From Rhynchopus sp. YZ270_cl-10 (taxonomy: Eukaryota; Euglenozoa; Diplonemea; Diplonemida; Diplonemidae), in assembly GCA_964035575.1 (NCBI GenBank), contig OZ037929.1:1054001-1118000 (forward strand): DNA of 64,000 bases, read 5' to 3'. Below are positions 23,004-33,379 of the stretch, piece after piece. Each line of letters opens with the position of its first letter. Within the stretch, counting starts at the first letter, position 1. A model generated the notes under the pieces. It ran no database searches. It was not told where the DNA came from and saw only the letters and a list, made by a program, of their open reading frames with translations. The position numbers and the translations under genes were made by a program.

Positions 23004-26000
23004 ATGATAACATCAGATAAGAAACTCAAGGAGATAACTCAAGAGTACACAAGCCAGATCAAGGAGTACAACAAGAACATCAAGACTATTACTAAGCTGA
23101 TAGATTCTGGGGTGTTAAGTGATGTTGCGATCCAAGCCATACGACAGGATGTCGTTCTAATTCAAGACAAGATCGCAAATCTCAAGTTGGAACAGAAGAA
23201 GGCTCTGGTACCATTTCATGAGGAGAAGAAGAAGGATAAGGTTGCCAAGAAGAAGATCACAGACAAGGAGCTTCTACCATTCGTACAAGAAGATTCAAGG
23301 ATCTGAAGACAGCTGTTGCAAAGGCTAAGAAAGATCTCCAAGGTACCTTCTTCAAGCAGAACAAGTCAAGATTCGTCAGAGACTTCACAGAGGAACAACA
23401 AGGGCAGCTGAATGATATCGAGAAGCAACACAAGGAAGCCAAACGTAAGATTCTTGATGATGCAAAAGAGACACACAAGGAAGATATCATTCGGGGGAGA
23501 CTTGGAATAAAGAAGGAAGAAGAAGAGACAACTATCACTGAAGACCCCAACCATCTGGAGGAACTTATCGCAAAAACCGCAGTAAAAGTCAGCCATGGAG
23601 ACAAAGGTACAGATGCCAAGATGATAATAGAGCTCCCTGAACCGCTAGATGAGTACTTCTCTTCAACAATACGTGCACAATATGACACCATCACCGCATT
23701 CATTCAGGGAGACTTAGAAGGCAATCGCACCAAGAAGGTTAAGTTTATCTTGATGGCCATCTTCAGCAAACCAGACAATGAATCACCCAAACAAATCAGC
23801 AAGGAAGTATTCCTCAACAGTGTACTTGCAACAGACGTTCTTGACTTAGATGCAGTTATGAAGCAAGGGAATGAGCTCTTCAACCGCGATGAAGGGGAGT
23901 CAGGTTTATTCTTTGTTGGCTTCAAGTATGTCACGATATTAACCTACAACACACAGATGAGCGTTGGTGGTGAATATATTGATGTTGTGGAGAGGTTCAG
24001 TGCCAACTCCAATCTCAAGAAGAATATTGTGAATGTAAAGAATGATGAATACCCAGAAGTCAACAACGCTTGCTTCCGTTTTGCTGTGATGGCACATGAG
24101 CATAACTTCCCGAAAGACGCATCACGAGTGAGCAAGTACTACAAGAAGAAGACTGGATGGATCGACTCAGATTATGATTTTTCTATGTTTACTGACTACA
24201 CGGTCCCTACAACGGATCAGCAAGTCAAACACTTCCTGAAGGAAAACAAGAACACATCAATTAGCATATATGGTATTGAAGCCACATCCAACTCCGACAA
24301 GACAGGCAAGTTCCATGTGTTGAGGCACGAGAAGTCCCCAAAGGAAGACCACATCAACCTCCTCTTCCATGACAACCACTACATGCTGATCAAGAACCTG
24401 AGCAAGATGATTGGTGATAATAACAAATATGTGTGCCCCAAGTGTTTGTCAGTCAAGAAGGATACCAAGAAGGAGATTGATGCCCACCTTGAGTCATGCA
24501 ACGAGAAACCAACACAGAGAACACAGATGGCAAGGTCTGCTATTATTGAGTTCTCCGAGAACAAGATGAAGAACAAAGAGATGAAGCCATTCATTATTAC
24601 AGCAGATTTCGAGAGCTTCCTTGACACAAGAGACCAGGACACATCATACAGCAAGACAAAGACGCAGACAGGTAAAGATGAGACAACCATTCTCCAAACC
24701 CATCGTGCTGCCTCTTTCTCCCTAAAGCTTGTACCCGACACTTCACTCAACTTTGCAGGTAAAACACTTTACACATACACACCTTCAGATCAAGATGATG
24801 CAGTTGAGTACGAGACTGACTTACTTGGTCAATTCAACAATGCCTGCCAGGAGATAGCCGAGGACGTTGCAGCATTCATGACCACAAGCCAGAAGGAGCA
24901 TGGTAGCATTGATAGTGCATGCATCGCATTTACAGCTGAAGATAAGGACAGACATGAAGAAGCCAAGAAGTGTGCATTCTGCAACAAGACCTTTAACTTC
25001 ACCATGGACTCGTAATGACATTACGTGACGAGGGACGAGGGAAATTACGTGGGAAATTACGCGCGCAATGACGTCGTCACGACGCGGGCACCCCCTCGTA
25101 ATGACGACGTCATGACGTGGGGTTTCCCTCGTCACGACGACGGCATTACGACGTCATGACGAGGGGGTGCCCTCGTAATTACGAGGGCACCCCTCGTAAT
25201 TACGAGGGGTGCTCCCGTGGTCATTGTCTGGCTATTGCCTCCCAGGGAAAGGGACTCTCGAATTTTTTTTTTTGGCCCCTATATAGGGCTAATTTCGACG
25301 ATTTGAGGCCATTAAAAGCAAAATTTGGCACTTTTAAGCATCTGTGGGGGTCTAATGGCCGTATTTTGGCTGAAATTTGACTTGACAATTTTTTTCACCA
25401 TTTGGTCAATCTGAGGTTTTCTTTGGATTTTTTGGGCCACTTTATGACCTACCACGCCCGATTTTTGAAAAAAAAATTTTTTTTTGTATTGGTCAAAAAT
25501 CGCCTTGTCGTGGGTGCCCACGTCATGACGACGTCGTGACGTGGTAATTACGAGGGGGTGCCCTCGTAATTACCTCGTCATGACGAGGGCACCCCCTCGT
25601 AATTACGAGGGGGTGCCCTCGTCAAGGCACTCGTAATTACCTCGTCATGACGCGCGTAATGTCATTACGAGTCCATGGTGTTCCAAAACATCAAAGTCAG
25701 AGACCATTGCCATTTGACTGGGAAGTACAGAAGGGCCTTGTGCTCTTGGTGCAACCTCAACAACAAGACAGAGTACAACATCCCCATCTACTTCCACAAC
25801 GCCAGAGGATACGACAACAACTATATCTTCAAGATGCTGAAGCAGTATGACTCAAATGGCGTCAATGTTCTGAACACCAACAGCCAAACAACAATGCTGA
25901 TCAAGATGGACAAGTACACGAAGGTCAAGGTAAATCATGGGAAGGAGATTAAGAATAGGAAGATTTCGTTCCAGGTGAAGGATAGTCTACAAGTCATGTC

Positions 26001-27957
26001 GTCTTCGTTGGACACGCTGTTGAAGAACTTACCCCATGATCAGAAGGTACATCAGCTAGACTACATCAAGACCGCACACAGGGATATTGACGTGAATGAT
26101 AAAGGCATGCTTGACCTCTTGTTGGGCAAAGGAGTGTTTCCGTATTCGTACTTCGACAGTCCCAAGAAGCTAAGTGGATCACTACCATCGAAAGACCTAT
26201 GGTATGACTGTCTAAGGCAGGATGACATCAAACAAGAAGACTACGATAAAGCCTGCAGAGTGTGGAACACTCTAAAGTGCAAGACCTTCAAAGACTACCA
26301 CGACTTCTACCTCAACATGGATGTGCTTGGTCTTGCAGACGTCCTACAGGCACAAAGGAAGAACCTCCACACAACACATAAGCTGGACATTTGCCACTAC
26401 TGCAGTCTCCCGAGCTTCAGCTATGATGCATGGCTACTGAAGCAACAAGAAGATGATGTGAAGATGAAGACCCTGAAGGACCCAGAACTATACGAGTTGT
26501 TTGAGGATCAAAAGCGTGGAGGGTTTACATGCACTGTGAAGAGACACTGCAAGGCCAACAACAAGCACACAAGAAGCGCAGACAACCAAGGCAAAGAAGG
26601 AGACACACACCTGTTGTATATTGACGCAAACAACTTATACGGGTGGGCTATGTGCAAGAAGCTTCCCTACGATGATTTCAAGCTGATAGAATGCAAGAGT
26701 TTGGACTCAGGAGCAGAGCTCCATCGAGGGTTAACACCCGAGGAGACTGAGAAGATGATTGCCGACTACAACCCAGAGAGTGACACAGGTTATGCTCTAG
26801 AAGTTGACCTTGAGTACCCTTTGAGCCTCCACGACAAGCACTGGGACTTCCCTCTTGCACCATACAATAGGACTGTTAGAAGTGGAGAGCTGTCAGACTA
26901 TCAGAGGAAAGTACTTGATGATGAGAAGCATGCAGAGGGTGGGAAGCTTATTGCAGACTTCAAAGACAGAGTGAAGCAGACATACAACATTGAGTACTTG
27001 CAGTTCCTCCTCAGGCAAGGTCTGAAGTTGACGAAGGTCCACCGCATTGTCTCATTCAAGCAGGACAACATCATGAAGCCATACATTGACAAGAACAGTG
27101 CACTGAGAGCACAGGCAAAGAACGATTTCGAGAAGGACCTGTACAAGTTGCTCAACAACTCCATCTATGGGAAGACCCTGGAAAATGTTCGTGGCAGGAC
27201 AGAGATGAAGAACATCCCTTACGACAAGACAAAGTGGGTGAAGGGGAAGGAGGTTCCAATGACAGAGGAGGAAATCAAGGAGTACATAGCAAAACATCAA
27301 AGCAAACCATTCTTCAACTGCAACACTGTCGACCTGAAGAGCAGCAAGATACTTCAATTCATGCAGGGGGACGTCACTCTTGACAAGCCTGTTTACATTG
27401 GCTCACAAATCCTGGACTACAGTAAGCTTCTCATGAACAGCTTCTTCTACGACACCCTCATCCCACATTTCGGAAGAGAGAACGTGACCATGGCCTACAC
27501 CGACACTGACAGCTTTGTGCTGGAGATAACAACAAAGGATCTTGATAAGGAGCTTGCCAAGCTGTCTGCGGACTTTGACTTCAGCAACTACCCAACAACC
27601 CACGAGCTGCATGACGTAAACAACAAGAAGGTCCCAGGGAAGTTCAAAGATGAGCTGGCTGGTGATGTGATGACTGAGTTCATTGGCTTGAGGGCAAAGT
27701 GTTATGCCTACTCAACGATCAAGAAGAACGACGACAACAAGGCCAAGGGTATAGCAAAGTCTGTCAGTAAAACTCTCAACCTGGACACCTATCGAAGTAC
27801 CCTTGAATCCCACAAGAAGCACGTTGTGACGATCAACAGCATCGAGAAGAGGGATCATGAGCTGCATACAGTGAGGTCTCAGAAGATAGCATTGAGTGCC
27901 TTCGATGACAAGAGGTATATTTGCGAGGATGGAGTTACCACAAAGGCCTACCGATAA
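23004..27957 (+). pseudogene. Polinton protein-primed DNA polymerase B
   Basis: Family B DNA polymerase that copies the element. Visible motifs, in order: a Lys-rich coiled-coil N-terminus, a C2H2-like finger (CPKCLSVKKD), exonuclease motif TADFES, KVRDHCHLTGKYR, YFHNARGYDNN (exonuclease II region), palm motif DANNLYGWAM, LNNSIYGKT and the catalytic YTDTDS. The gene faces right and ends in a convergent hairpin with the capsid gene. It looks broken, with about two breaks, one of which is the insertion of the MITE-like element 25008-25672. As the other genes are open and the terminal repeats identical, the damage is probably recent. Confidence 0.9.
25008..25672. mobile_element. 665-bp MITE/foldback element inserted in polB
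   Basis: Non-autonomous DNA transposon-like insertion. Perfect 18-bp terminal inverted repeats (ACTCGTAATGACATTACG) are flanked by the 6-bp palindromic duplication CCATGG (25002-25007 and 25673-25678). The outer thirds are packed with palindromic units such as CTCGTAATTACGAG joined by GGGGTGCCC, in both orientations. The middle 250 bp (25260-25510) is A/T-rich and non-repetitive. It has no coding capacity. The family is not recognised; a 6-bp duplication does not match the usual hAT or Tc1 lengths. Confidence 0.88.
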
Positions 27958-27966
27958 GTCTTCAAT

Positions 27967-27989
27967 ATACATATCTCTGCGATATGTAT
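27967..27989. terminator. convergent-junction hairpin 1
   Basis: ATACATATC - TCTGC - GATATGTAT: a perfect 9-bp stem with a 5-nt loop in the 48-bp gap between the 3' ends of polB (+) and the capsid gene (-). The same stem with a complementary loop lies at the only other convergent junction of the element (32381-32403). It probably marks 3'-end formation for both genes, as hairpins do in mimivirus-type giant viruses. Confidence 0.75.
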
Positions 27990-28005
27990 GTCTCTTATAG
28001 CAGTC

Positions 28006-29412
28006 TTACAGCACAGCACTGACCTCTTGCACAATCCCTGTCTTCAGGTTAAAGTCAACAACCTTATCGTAGTACACCAAACAATACAGGTACATGTCGT
28101 AGCTGGCCTCTCTCTCAATGTTCACTGTCAAGGTGTTTGCCTGAGTGCTTGAGACGCTGTCTTGGTTCAATGTGTTCTGAAGGTCAAAGCAGTACATGGG
28201 GTAGTACTTCCAGTCGTTGTAGGAGAGCAGCCCTTGAGTGGTGAACCCCATTCCCTCAGGATCCTTGTAGGCACTATGCATCTTCATGTACTCCTTGTAG
28301 GCAGACTCCCACTTGTTCTTACCCACCTCAATTTCCAGATCCTTGCTTGGCACCTTGATGCCGTTCAGGTCAACAGAGATCTTCCTCACCATACCACTGT
28401 CAAAGCGCGACATATCATGCTCTTGACTCGTTTCCCTGTTTTTCGTTTGGCAGAAGATGATTGCACGTTTGATCCTTGTGTGCGACTTGATTGGTACAGG
28501 CCAGGAGATGTATGTGTCGCCAGCTGCAAACTCCTTCCTCTGAATTTGTGAAGACTCAAAGACCGCTTGCACCATACCAGACTTGTTGATGTAGCTCAGA
28601 ACTCCAGCGAGCGGTGAAGGAGCCAAGGTGACACGAGGCATCCAGATCCTCATACCATACCCAACCCAGTTCAAGGCACGGTCACTAACCCCAGAAGAGC
28701 GAAGAACTAGAGCACTGTCGTCATTCACCTCGAAATTAAACTCCATAGGTATGTTGGTGAACATCTTCTTGTGGTGCTGGAATATGTTGAAGATAAGACT
28801 GAGAGGAACCATGCAGTGTATCTCTCTGTTCCCTGTGGTGCGTCTTGCGCGGTGTGAAGTGCTTGAGTCTCTGTTTGCAGTGTCATTGAACCCATCCACA
28901 AAGTCATCATTAACAGCATCCTTCCAAGTGATGTAGTGGCTAAGTAGATTGCTCCCCACAGTGTCATCGTATTGATTGGTGAAGTGAATGAGCGACTCTG
29001 CATTCATCTGTTGTCCTGCAAAGTTGGGAGTGTCCTCGATGTTGACCCCACCGATCTTGAGTGACTTCCTTCTGAAGAAGTTGAGAACATTTGACGCGAA
29101 GGCAGCTTTGTTATCATCATTGTCAGCAAAGGTCCATGCTTCTGTAGCATCCAGGGTCTTGTGTGCTGCAAGGTCTTCATACCCGTTACCACCTGCGTTT
29201 ACCTTTACCATCTTGAAGGACATCTCCAAGAACCCTTCAGAGGGGATGATGTGGCTGCTCTGGTCAAGAAGGGTGAAGGTGAAGTCCCGCTCGACTCTTC
29301 CAAACTGGTTCTGCAGGTTGCTTGACTTCCCAGTGTCTTGGATGGTGATGTAGTCGTACCCACTGACATCGGAGTGTCTCTTGGTTTTCTCACTCAAATT
29401 GTAGAAGCTCAT
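28006..29412 (-). CDS. Polinton major capsid protein (double jelly-roll)
   Basis: 468 residues, the expected size for a Polinton/adintovirus double-jelly-roll capsid protein. It would form the hexon-like capsomers. Sequence signs: N-terminal MSFYNLSEKTKRHSDVSGYD, FTLLDQSSHIIPSEGFLEMSF, LNFFRRKSLKIGG, the central PMEFNFEVNDD strand, and a long C-terminal half with YYPMYCFDLQNTLNQ and DMYLYCLVYYDKV. The identification rests on length, beta-rich composition and gene position next to integrase, with penton, protease and packaging ATPase in the same element. Its start codon overlaps the integrase stop by 4 nt on the same strand, so the two are probably co-transcribed. Confidence 0.8.
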   Translation of the reverse strand: MSFYNLSEKTKRHSDVSGYDYITIQDTGKSSNLQNQFGRVERDFTFTLLDQSSHIIPSEGFLEMSFKMVKVNAGGNGYEDLAAHKTLDATEAWTFADNDDNKAAFASNVLNFFRRKSLKIGGVNIEDTPNFAGQQMNAESLIHFTNQYDDTVGSNLLSHYITWKDAVNDDFVDGFNDTANRDSSTSHRARRTTGNREIHCMVPLSLIFNIFQHHKKMFTNIPMEFNFEVNDDSALVLRSSGVSDRALNWVGYGMRIWMPRVTLAPSPLAGVLSYINKSGMVQAVFESSQIQRKEFAAGDTYISWPVPIKSHTRIKRAIIFCQTKNRETSQEHDMSRFDSGMVRKISVDLNGIKVPSKDLEIEVGKNKWESAYKEYMKMHSAYKDPEGMGFTTQGLLSYNDWKYYPMYCFDLQNTLNQDSVSSTQANTLTVNIEREASYDMYLYCLVYYDKVVDFNLKTGIVQEVSAVL

Positions 29413-30809
29413 TTTGATAAGCGGATTCTATCTTGAGCAAATAGAAATTGTCTCAGCTGTGTTTCATCGTTGAGTATGTCAGGTTTGAGTGTGGGGAATG
29501 CTCGTTGTGCTATGCCCTTCATGCGTTCAAAGGATGGGTCTATCGGTGGGAGGAGCTTAAGTCTTTTGTTGGTCTTTGGGGGTGTCGGGGTCTCCTGAGT
29601 TGACGTCTGTGGCTCCTGTGTCTCCTGTGTGTCATCTGGCTCCCTCTCCCTCTTCTTAGCTCTTGCCTCTGCTCTGGGGTTACTGTTCAGATCCTCTTCT
29701 TGCCAATTAGGACCAGCAAGGTTGGTCATGAAGCTGTCCATTTGTGACTCGTGTTCTGCTTCTTCTACAGCTGTGTTTTGCGGAGCATCACCAAAGTCTT
29801 GTTCTGGAGTAGATCTTGGAGCATCACCAAAGTCTTCAGGGTCGTTGACCCCTCCTGGGTCTTCAGCCTCCTCCTCTTTCACTTTCAACAACCTCTCAAT
29901 CCTCACCTTCCTCCCATTACTCAGTCTTGCATTCACTTGAGCCACACTAACCACACTAAAGATCTCCCTTGAAAACTTTTGCTTTGTCCCCTTTGCATGT
30001 ATATTCTTACTCAACAACACCCTCACTCTATCACCAGGTTTTACACTAGACTGCGACACACTTGCTTTATCCAGGTTCATGATGAGTATGCTGACATCGT
30101 CGTTGGTGACAAGGTTCGGAGGCTTCTTGATGGTGCTGTGGTATCTGTTGTTGTAGGCGTACGTTAGCTCCTGAAGGCTGTCTACCCAGTTTGCTGTCTT
30201 GTTGATCTCGAAGTGCTTTTGCAGGATCTCACGCAGTGTTCTTGAGATGCGGTCGACAATCCCAAGGGCGTTATGGTCTCCAACCTCATTCATCTGGTGT
30301 TCTATGCTGTGGGCGCTGAAGACTTCCTTCACCATCAGGTTGTTGAATTCTAACCCGTTGTCACTCATGATCGTTCGAGGAAGGTCCTTCTTATCTGTCT
30401 GTATCTGATGTAGTATTGCTGTCAAGGCTTCTTTGACACTACCCATTGTCTTGTTCTTCAGGGGTCTGGTGTACAACTTTCTACTAAAGACGTCTATCAA
30501 GTTCAGGATCCACGAGTAGCCTTTGTTCCTTGTCTTGAGCTTCTGGAAGTCGAGGAGGTCCATCTGCATGACGTGGTTGATCTCGAAGGCTGTGATGTGA
30601 CCCGACAGCTTGCTTGGTTTCTTCCTGAACAGCTGATATGCCCTCTGCTTGTGTATGTAGTCCTCTATCTCGTCAAGGGTATACTTTTCTTCGGGGTTGT
30701 GTAGCTCTGCGCCTGCAAACTGAAAATCAAACAACCTCGCAGGATCAGTGATGTAACCTGAGTCTCGCCATAATTTGTTCAAGTTTACTCTTACTTCGTT
30801 TGAGCTCAT
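29409..30809 (-). CDS. Polinton retroviral-type integrase
   Basis: 466 residues. The rve core starts near MQMDLLDFQKLKTRNKGY and includes LNLIDVFSRKLYTRPLKNK, IMSDNGLEFNN and the helix around EILQKHFEINKTANWV. This is followed by a small SH3-like or chromo-like segment (GDRVRVLLSKNIHAKGTK). The last 150 residues are acidic and low-complexity, with a basic nuclear-localisation-like KKREREPDD. It would insert the element by cutting and joining at the AG-starting terminal repeats with a 6-bp stagger. The start codon lies 20 bp from the divergent small virion gene. Confidence 0.92.
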   Translation of the reverse strand: MSSNEVRVNLNKLWRDSGYITDPARLFDFQFAGAELHNPEEKYTLDEIEDYIHKQRAYQLFRKKPSKLSGHITAFEINHVMQMDLLDFQKLKTRNKGYSWILNLIDVFSRKLYTRPLKNKTMGSVKEALTAILHQIQTDKKDLPRTIMSDNGLEFNNLMVKEVFSAHSIEHQMNEVGDHNALGIVDRISRTLREILQKHFEINKTANWVDSLQELTYAYNNRYHSTIKKPPNLVTNDDVSILIMNLDKASVSQSSVKPGDRVRVLLSKNIHAKGTKQKFSREIFSVVSVAQVNARLSNGRKVRIERLLKVKEEEAEDPGGVNDPEDFGDAPRSTPEQDFGDAPQNTAVEEAEHESQMDSFMTNLAGPNWQEEDLNSNPRAEARAKKREREPDDTQETQEPQTSTQETPTPPKTNKRLKLLPPIDPSFERMKGIAQRAFPTLKPDILNDETQLRQFLFAQDRIRLSK

Positions 30810-30829
30810 TTATTTCTTCTACACAAAAA
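30810..30829. promoter_or_regulatory. 20-bp divergent gap, integrase / virion protein
   Basis: Only 20 bp (TATTTCTTCTACAC-rich) lie between outward-facing start codons of integrase and the small virion protein. The two promoters must overlap the opposite coding regions. Confidence 0.45.
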
Positions 30830-31231
30830 ATGGTCACTACAAGCAGATATCAGAAGACACCAGTGTACGTATCACCTGTCGACATGCAGAGGATTGCAGA
30901 TGCCTTAGGTGGGAAGAGCAAGACAGTGTCAGTCACGTTGCATGCAAGTGGTATCAAACGGTATCCATTGCCACTAACCTCAAAGCAGAAGGAGAAGGTC
31001 AAGGAGAAGGGGTCAACACGCATCACTTTAAGTCAACCACAGCTGCTGTTCATTGGAGGTGATAGGAAGGAGGGAGGGTTCTTTCAGTTCTTGGTACCGT
31101 TGTTGGCAGCAGGAGCAAGTGCACTCGCAGGCTCGCTTGGGACACAGCTTGGTAGCACAGCAGGGAAGTTCATTGATAGGAAGGTGAATGGGCGTGGTCT
31201 GGTAGCACCTGGTAGAAGGTTAAAAAAATAG
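30830..31231 (+). CDS. small membrane-active virion protein (Polinton)
   Basis: 133 residues from the ATG at 30830. An N-terminal segment (YQKTPVYVSPVDMQRIADAL) is followed by a hydrophobic glycine/alanine-rich stretch FFQFLVPLLAAGASALAG and a basic C-terminus GRGLVAPGRRLKK. This layout resembles small cationic or membrane-active proteins of adintoviruses and adenoviruses (pX/pVI-like). The function is inferred from layout and from its place just before the protease gene. Confidence 0.6.
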   Translation: MVTTSRYQKTPVYVSPVDMQRIADALGGKSKTVSVTLHASGIKRYPLPLTSKQKEKVKEKGSTRITLSQPQLLFIGGDRKEGGFFQFLVPLLAAGASALAGSLGTQLGSTAGKFIDRKVNGRGLVAPGRRLKK

Positions 31232-31317
31232 GGGATGTAGAACCCGGGTCCCTTGAGCCTCTTCGAGATGATGAGATTATAGACTGGTGTAGAGATCAGG
31301 GCATAGAGCTGAAAGGT

Positions 31318-31692
31318 ATGGTGATGAGGGATGAGATTACTGACAACATGGATGGGTTGTACTTGATAAACTTAGATGAGAGAGAGGGTAAAGGAACACA
31401 TTGGGTAGGTTTCTTTCATGACACTGACCTTACTTTCTACTTTGACCCCCTTGGTTTACCCCCTCCCCAAGAATTGACTGCACACTACAAACCCCTCACA
31501 TACAACACCAATCAAATACAGGATGTCTCTTCTACACTATGTGGCTACTTTGTATGTTTGTTCTTCAAGTACATGCATAAGTATGAGGACAAATATGAAG
31601 GCTTCTACGCTATGACACACGGGATCTTTGACAGCGACACAAAAGAAAACGAACGCGTACTTCTTGAGGATGTGTACGATCTATCAAAATGA
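31318..31692 (+). CDS. Polinton adenain-type cysteine protease
   Basis: A C5/Ulp1-fold maturation protease. Catalytic features are visible: His in GTHWVGFFHD, the acidic FDPLG segment, the Gln of NTNQIQDVSS, and Cys in STLCGYFVC. From the first ATG (31318) there are 124 residues. The frame is open further upstream and family members are usually somewhat longer, so the true start is uncertain. It overlaps the next gene by 4 nt (ATGA), a sign of tight co-expression. It would cleave capsid precursors during particle maturation. Confidence 0.85.
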   Translation: MVMRDEITDNMDGLYLINLDEREGKGTHWVGFFHDTDLTFYFDPLGLPPPQELTAHYKPLTYNTNQIQDVSSTLCGYFVCLFFKYMHKYEDKYEGFYAMTHGIFDSDTKENERVLLEDVYDLSK

Positions 31693-32360
31693 CCTCATAT
31701 TGTGTAAAGTGCAAGACAAAGACCACAGATGTCGATGGAGAGGAGACAACAACAAAGAACGGACGTCGAGGTGTGAAGAGCAAGTGTGCTGATTGCGGTA
31801 CAAAGAAATTCAGGTTTGCCAAAGGAGCGACAGCTGAAAGAGCAGCTGAAAAACAAGGAGGAGACATTGTGAAGGCACTCAACGACAAGTTCCCAGACAC
31901 AGAGTTCCACTTCCCTGTCATGAACGAAAAAACAGGACAAGTCGAGAAGGCAAACTTCATGGGACCAAACACAAAGCTGGAAGAGAGAATCAAAGACCTT
32001 GAGAAGAATGCTGAACGTGCATGGAAGGGAGAGCAGATACCAAAGGAGGACATCATAACACCAGGCAAATCAAGGTTCGATGAAAGTGCGATGATACACG
32101 ACCTGCAGTACAAACATGCCTCAAAGACAGGGAAGAGCGGGAAGGCTGTACGTAAGATGAAGCACAAGGCAGACCTACAACTCATCCGATCAAACATCTA
32201 CCATGCACTAGACCCTAACAACAAGAGCTCAATAGACAGAGTACAGCACATAGCGAGCGTCCCCACCTTCATCCTCAAGATTCTAGGGGAGACAGCGTAT
32301 GGCAAGATCACAGGGAATGGAATGGAGATTGGAGATACAGAGCTCCCTCGAGGGTGCTAA
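31689..32360 (+). CDS. zinc-ribbon (DUF5679-like) plus phospholipase A2 protein (Polinton)
   Basis: 223 residues in two parts. Residues 1-45 are a zinc ribbon with C-x2-C (YCVKCKTKT) and C-x2-C (SKCADCGTKKFRF), as in the DUF5679 family seen in large DNA viruses and Polintons. From about residue 95, FMGPNTKLEERI, then DESAMIHDLQYKHA with the His-Asp pair and Tyr, and KHKADLQLI, follow the pattern of parvovirus-type phospholipase A2 (calcium loop GPN and catalytic HD-x2-Y). Such domains help virions break out of endosomes. The fusion of ribbon and lipase in one chain is notable. Confidence 0.78.
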   Translation: MTSYCVKCKTKTTDVDGEETTTKNGRRGVKSKCADCGTKKFRFAKGATAERAAEKQGGDIVKALNDKFPDTEFHFPVMNEKTGQVEKANFMGPNTKLEERIKDLEKNAERAWKGEQIPKEDIITPGKSRFDESAMIHDLQYKHASKTGKSGKAVRKMKHKADLQLIRSNIYHALDPNNKSSIDRVQHIASVPTFILKILGETAYGKITGNGMEIGDTELPRGC

Positions 32361-32380
32361 CAGCACCGAAGACTCAAATA

Positions 32381-32403
32381 ATACATATCGCAGAGATATG
32401 TAT
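32381..32403. terminator. convergent-junction hairpin 2
   Basis: ATACATATC - GCAGA - GATATGTAT: exactly the reverse complement of hairpin 1 at 27967-27989. It lies between the 3' ends of the lipase gene (+) and the 71-residue gene (-). It is the second of two convergent junctions in the element, and both carry it. Confidence 0.78.
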
Positions 32404-32411
32404 AGACACAC

Positions 32412-32627
32412 CTATATTGTGACCAACCCATTCCCAAGCACAACATTATGCCTCTTAGAGATGTCAGCCAGTACATCAAGCACCTTCTTGTTGTCTCTTT
32501 CTTCTTGCTTCTCTTGCTGTTTCTCTAGGGTTTCACCCACACCACTACCCTCCACCAAATCACTCCAGGTTCTCTTCCTCCCTGATACCCTTTCACTATC
32601 CCTCACTAGATTTGACCAGGATGACAT
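32412..32627 (-). CDS. small hydrophilic protein (Polinton)
   Basis: 71 residues with a charged helix LEKQQEKQEERDNKKVLD and two similar motifs, SWSNLVRDSE and TWSDLVEGSG, near the N-terminus. No family is recognised. It is supported as a gene by its ATG 8 nt downstream of the penton stop on the same strand and by ending right at hairpin 2. Confidence 0.6.
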   Translation of the reverse strand: MSSWSNLVRDSERVSGRKRTWSDLVEGSGVGETLEKQQEKQEERDNKKVLDVLADISKRHNVVLGNGLVTI

Positions 32628-32634
32628 TTTTTTT

Positions 32635-33375
32635 TTAGTACGAAGATTTTACTTTGCGAAGGATAACATGATAGTTGACGTTCTCCCCTTGGTTGTTGAT
32701 GCGCTTCCCATTCTGGTCTGTGAGCCAGAACCTTATGCTGTTGATCTGGGTCTTGTTGGTGGGGACATAGTACGAGCTGCCAGGTTCTACCACGTTGTAC
32801 AAACTACTAGGAGGGAGGGATGGTGGGCTGACAACATACAAGATTTGCGACTTGGTGCCTGATGTGCCTGTGTTGTGGTAGGAGTACTTTGGGTTCACAA
32901 GATCACAGTGTACAACAACTGCTTGGATTCCGTTCGTGATGTCTGCGACGTGAGGCGCAGTGTTCACACCTGCACTTATGATGGTGTTCTCAGCAAAGCC
33001 TAAGATGCCATAGAAGGAGCCTGTTCTGAAGTTCACTTGATAGTTAGCAGGTAGGGTGATCTTAATCTTCTGCAGGGCTAGGATGGGCTCTAGTGTGATT
33101 TCCGATGGTATGTGGTCGTTGATCTCAGAGATGCTGTAGTTCCCATCACCGAACGTTATTGTCTCCCATGAAGAACCGTTGTCACGACTCCACTCAAAGA
33201 AGTTGTTGCCTTGCTGTTGGCTGATGTTTGTCCACGAGTAGTACTGACTGCTCTTGATGAGACTTATCTCGTAGCTGTCACCTTCGTCAAGGTATATGGG
33301 AGGGTTGTAGGCAACAGTGAAGTCAGTGGAGATTGGTTCTCCTTCAGAGGAGACAAAGAGTGAGAGTTGTTCCAT
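32635..33375 (-). CDS. Polinton penton (minor capsid) protein
   Basis: 246 residues, the usual size of a single-jelly-roll penton protein. The start MEQLSLFVSSEGEP, the segment GFAENTIISAG and the C-terminal INSIRFWLTDQNGKRINNQGE with VNYHVILRK match the pattern of Polinton/adintovirus pentons. It would occupy the five-fold vertices. It lies upstream of the 71-residue gene and downstream of 33380-34087 on the same strand, with 4 bp to the latter. Confidence 0.8.
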   Translation of the reverse strand: MEQLSLFVSSEGEPISTDFTVAYNPPIYLDEGDSYEISLIKSSQYYSWTNISQQQGNNFFEWSRDNGSSWETITFGDGNYSISEINDHIPSEITLEPILALQKIKITLPANYQVNFRTGSFYGILGFAENTIISAGVNTAPHVADITNGIQAVVVHCDLVNPKYSYHNTGTSGTKSQILYVVSPPSLPPSSLYNVVEPGSSYYVPTNKTQINSIRFWLTDQNGKRINNQGENVNYHVILRKVKSSY

Positions 33376-33379
33376 TTTT

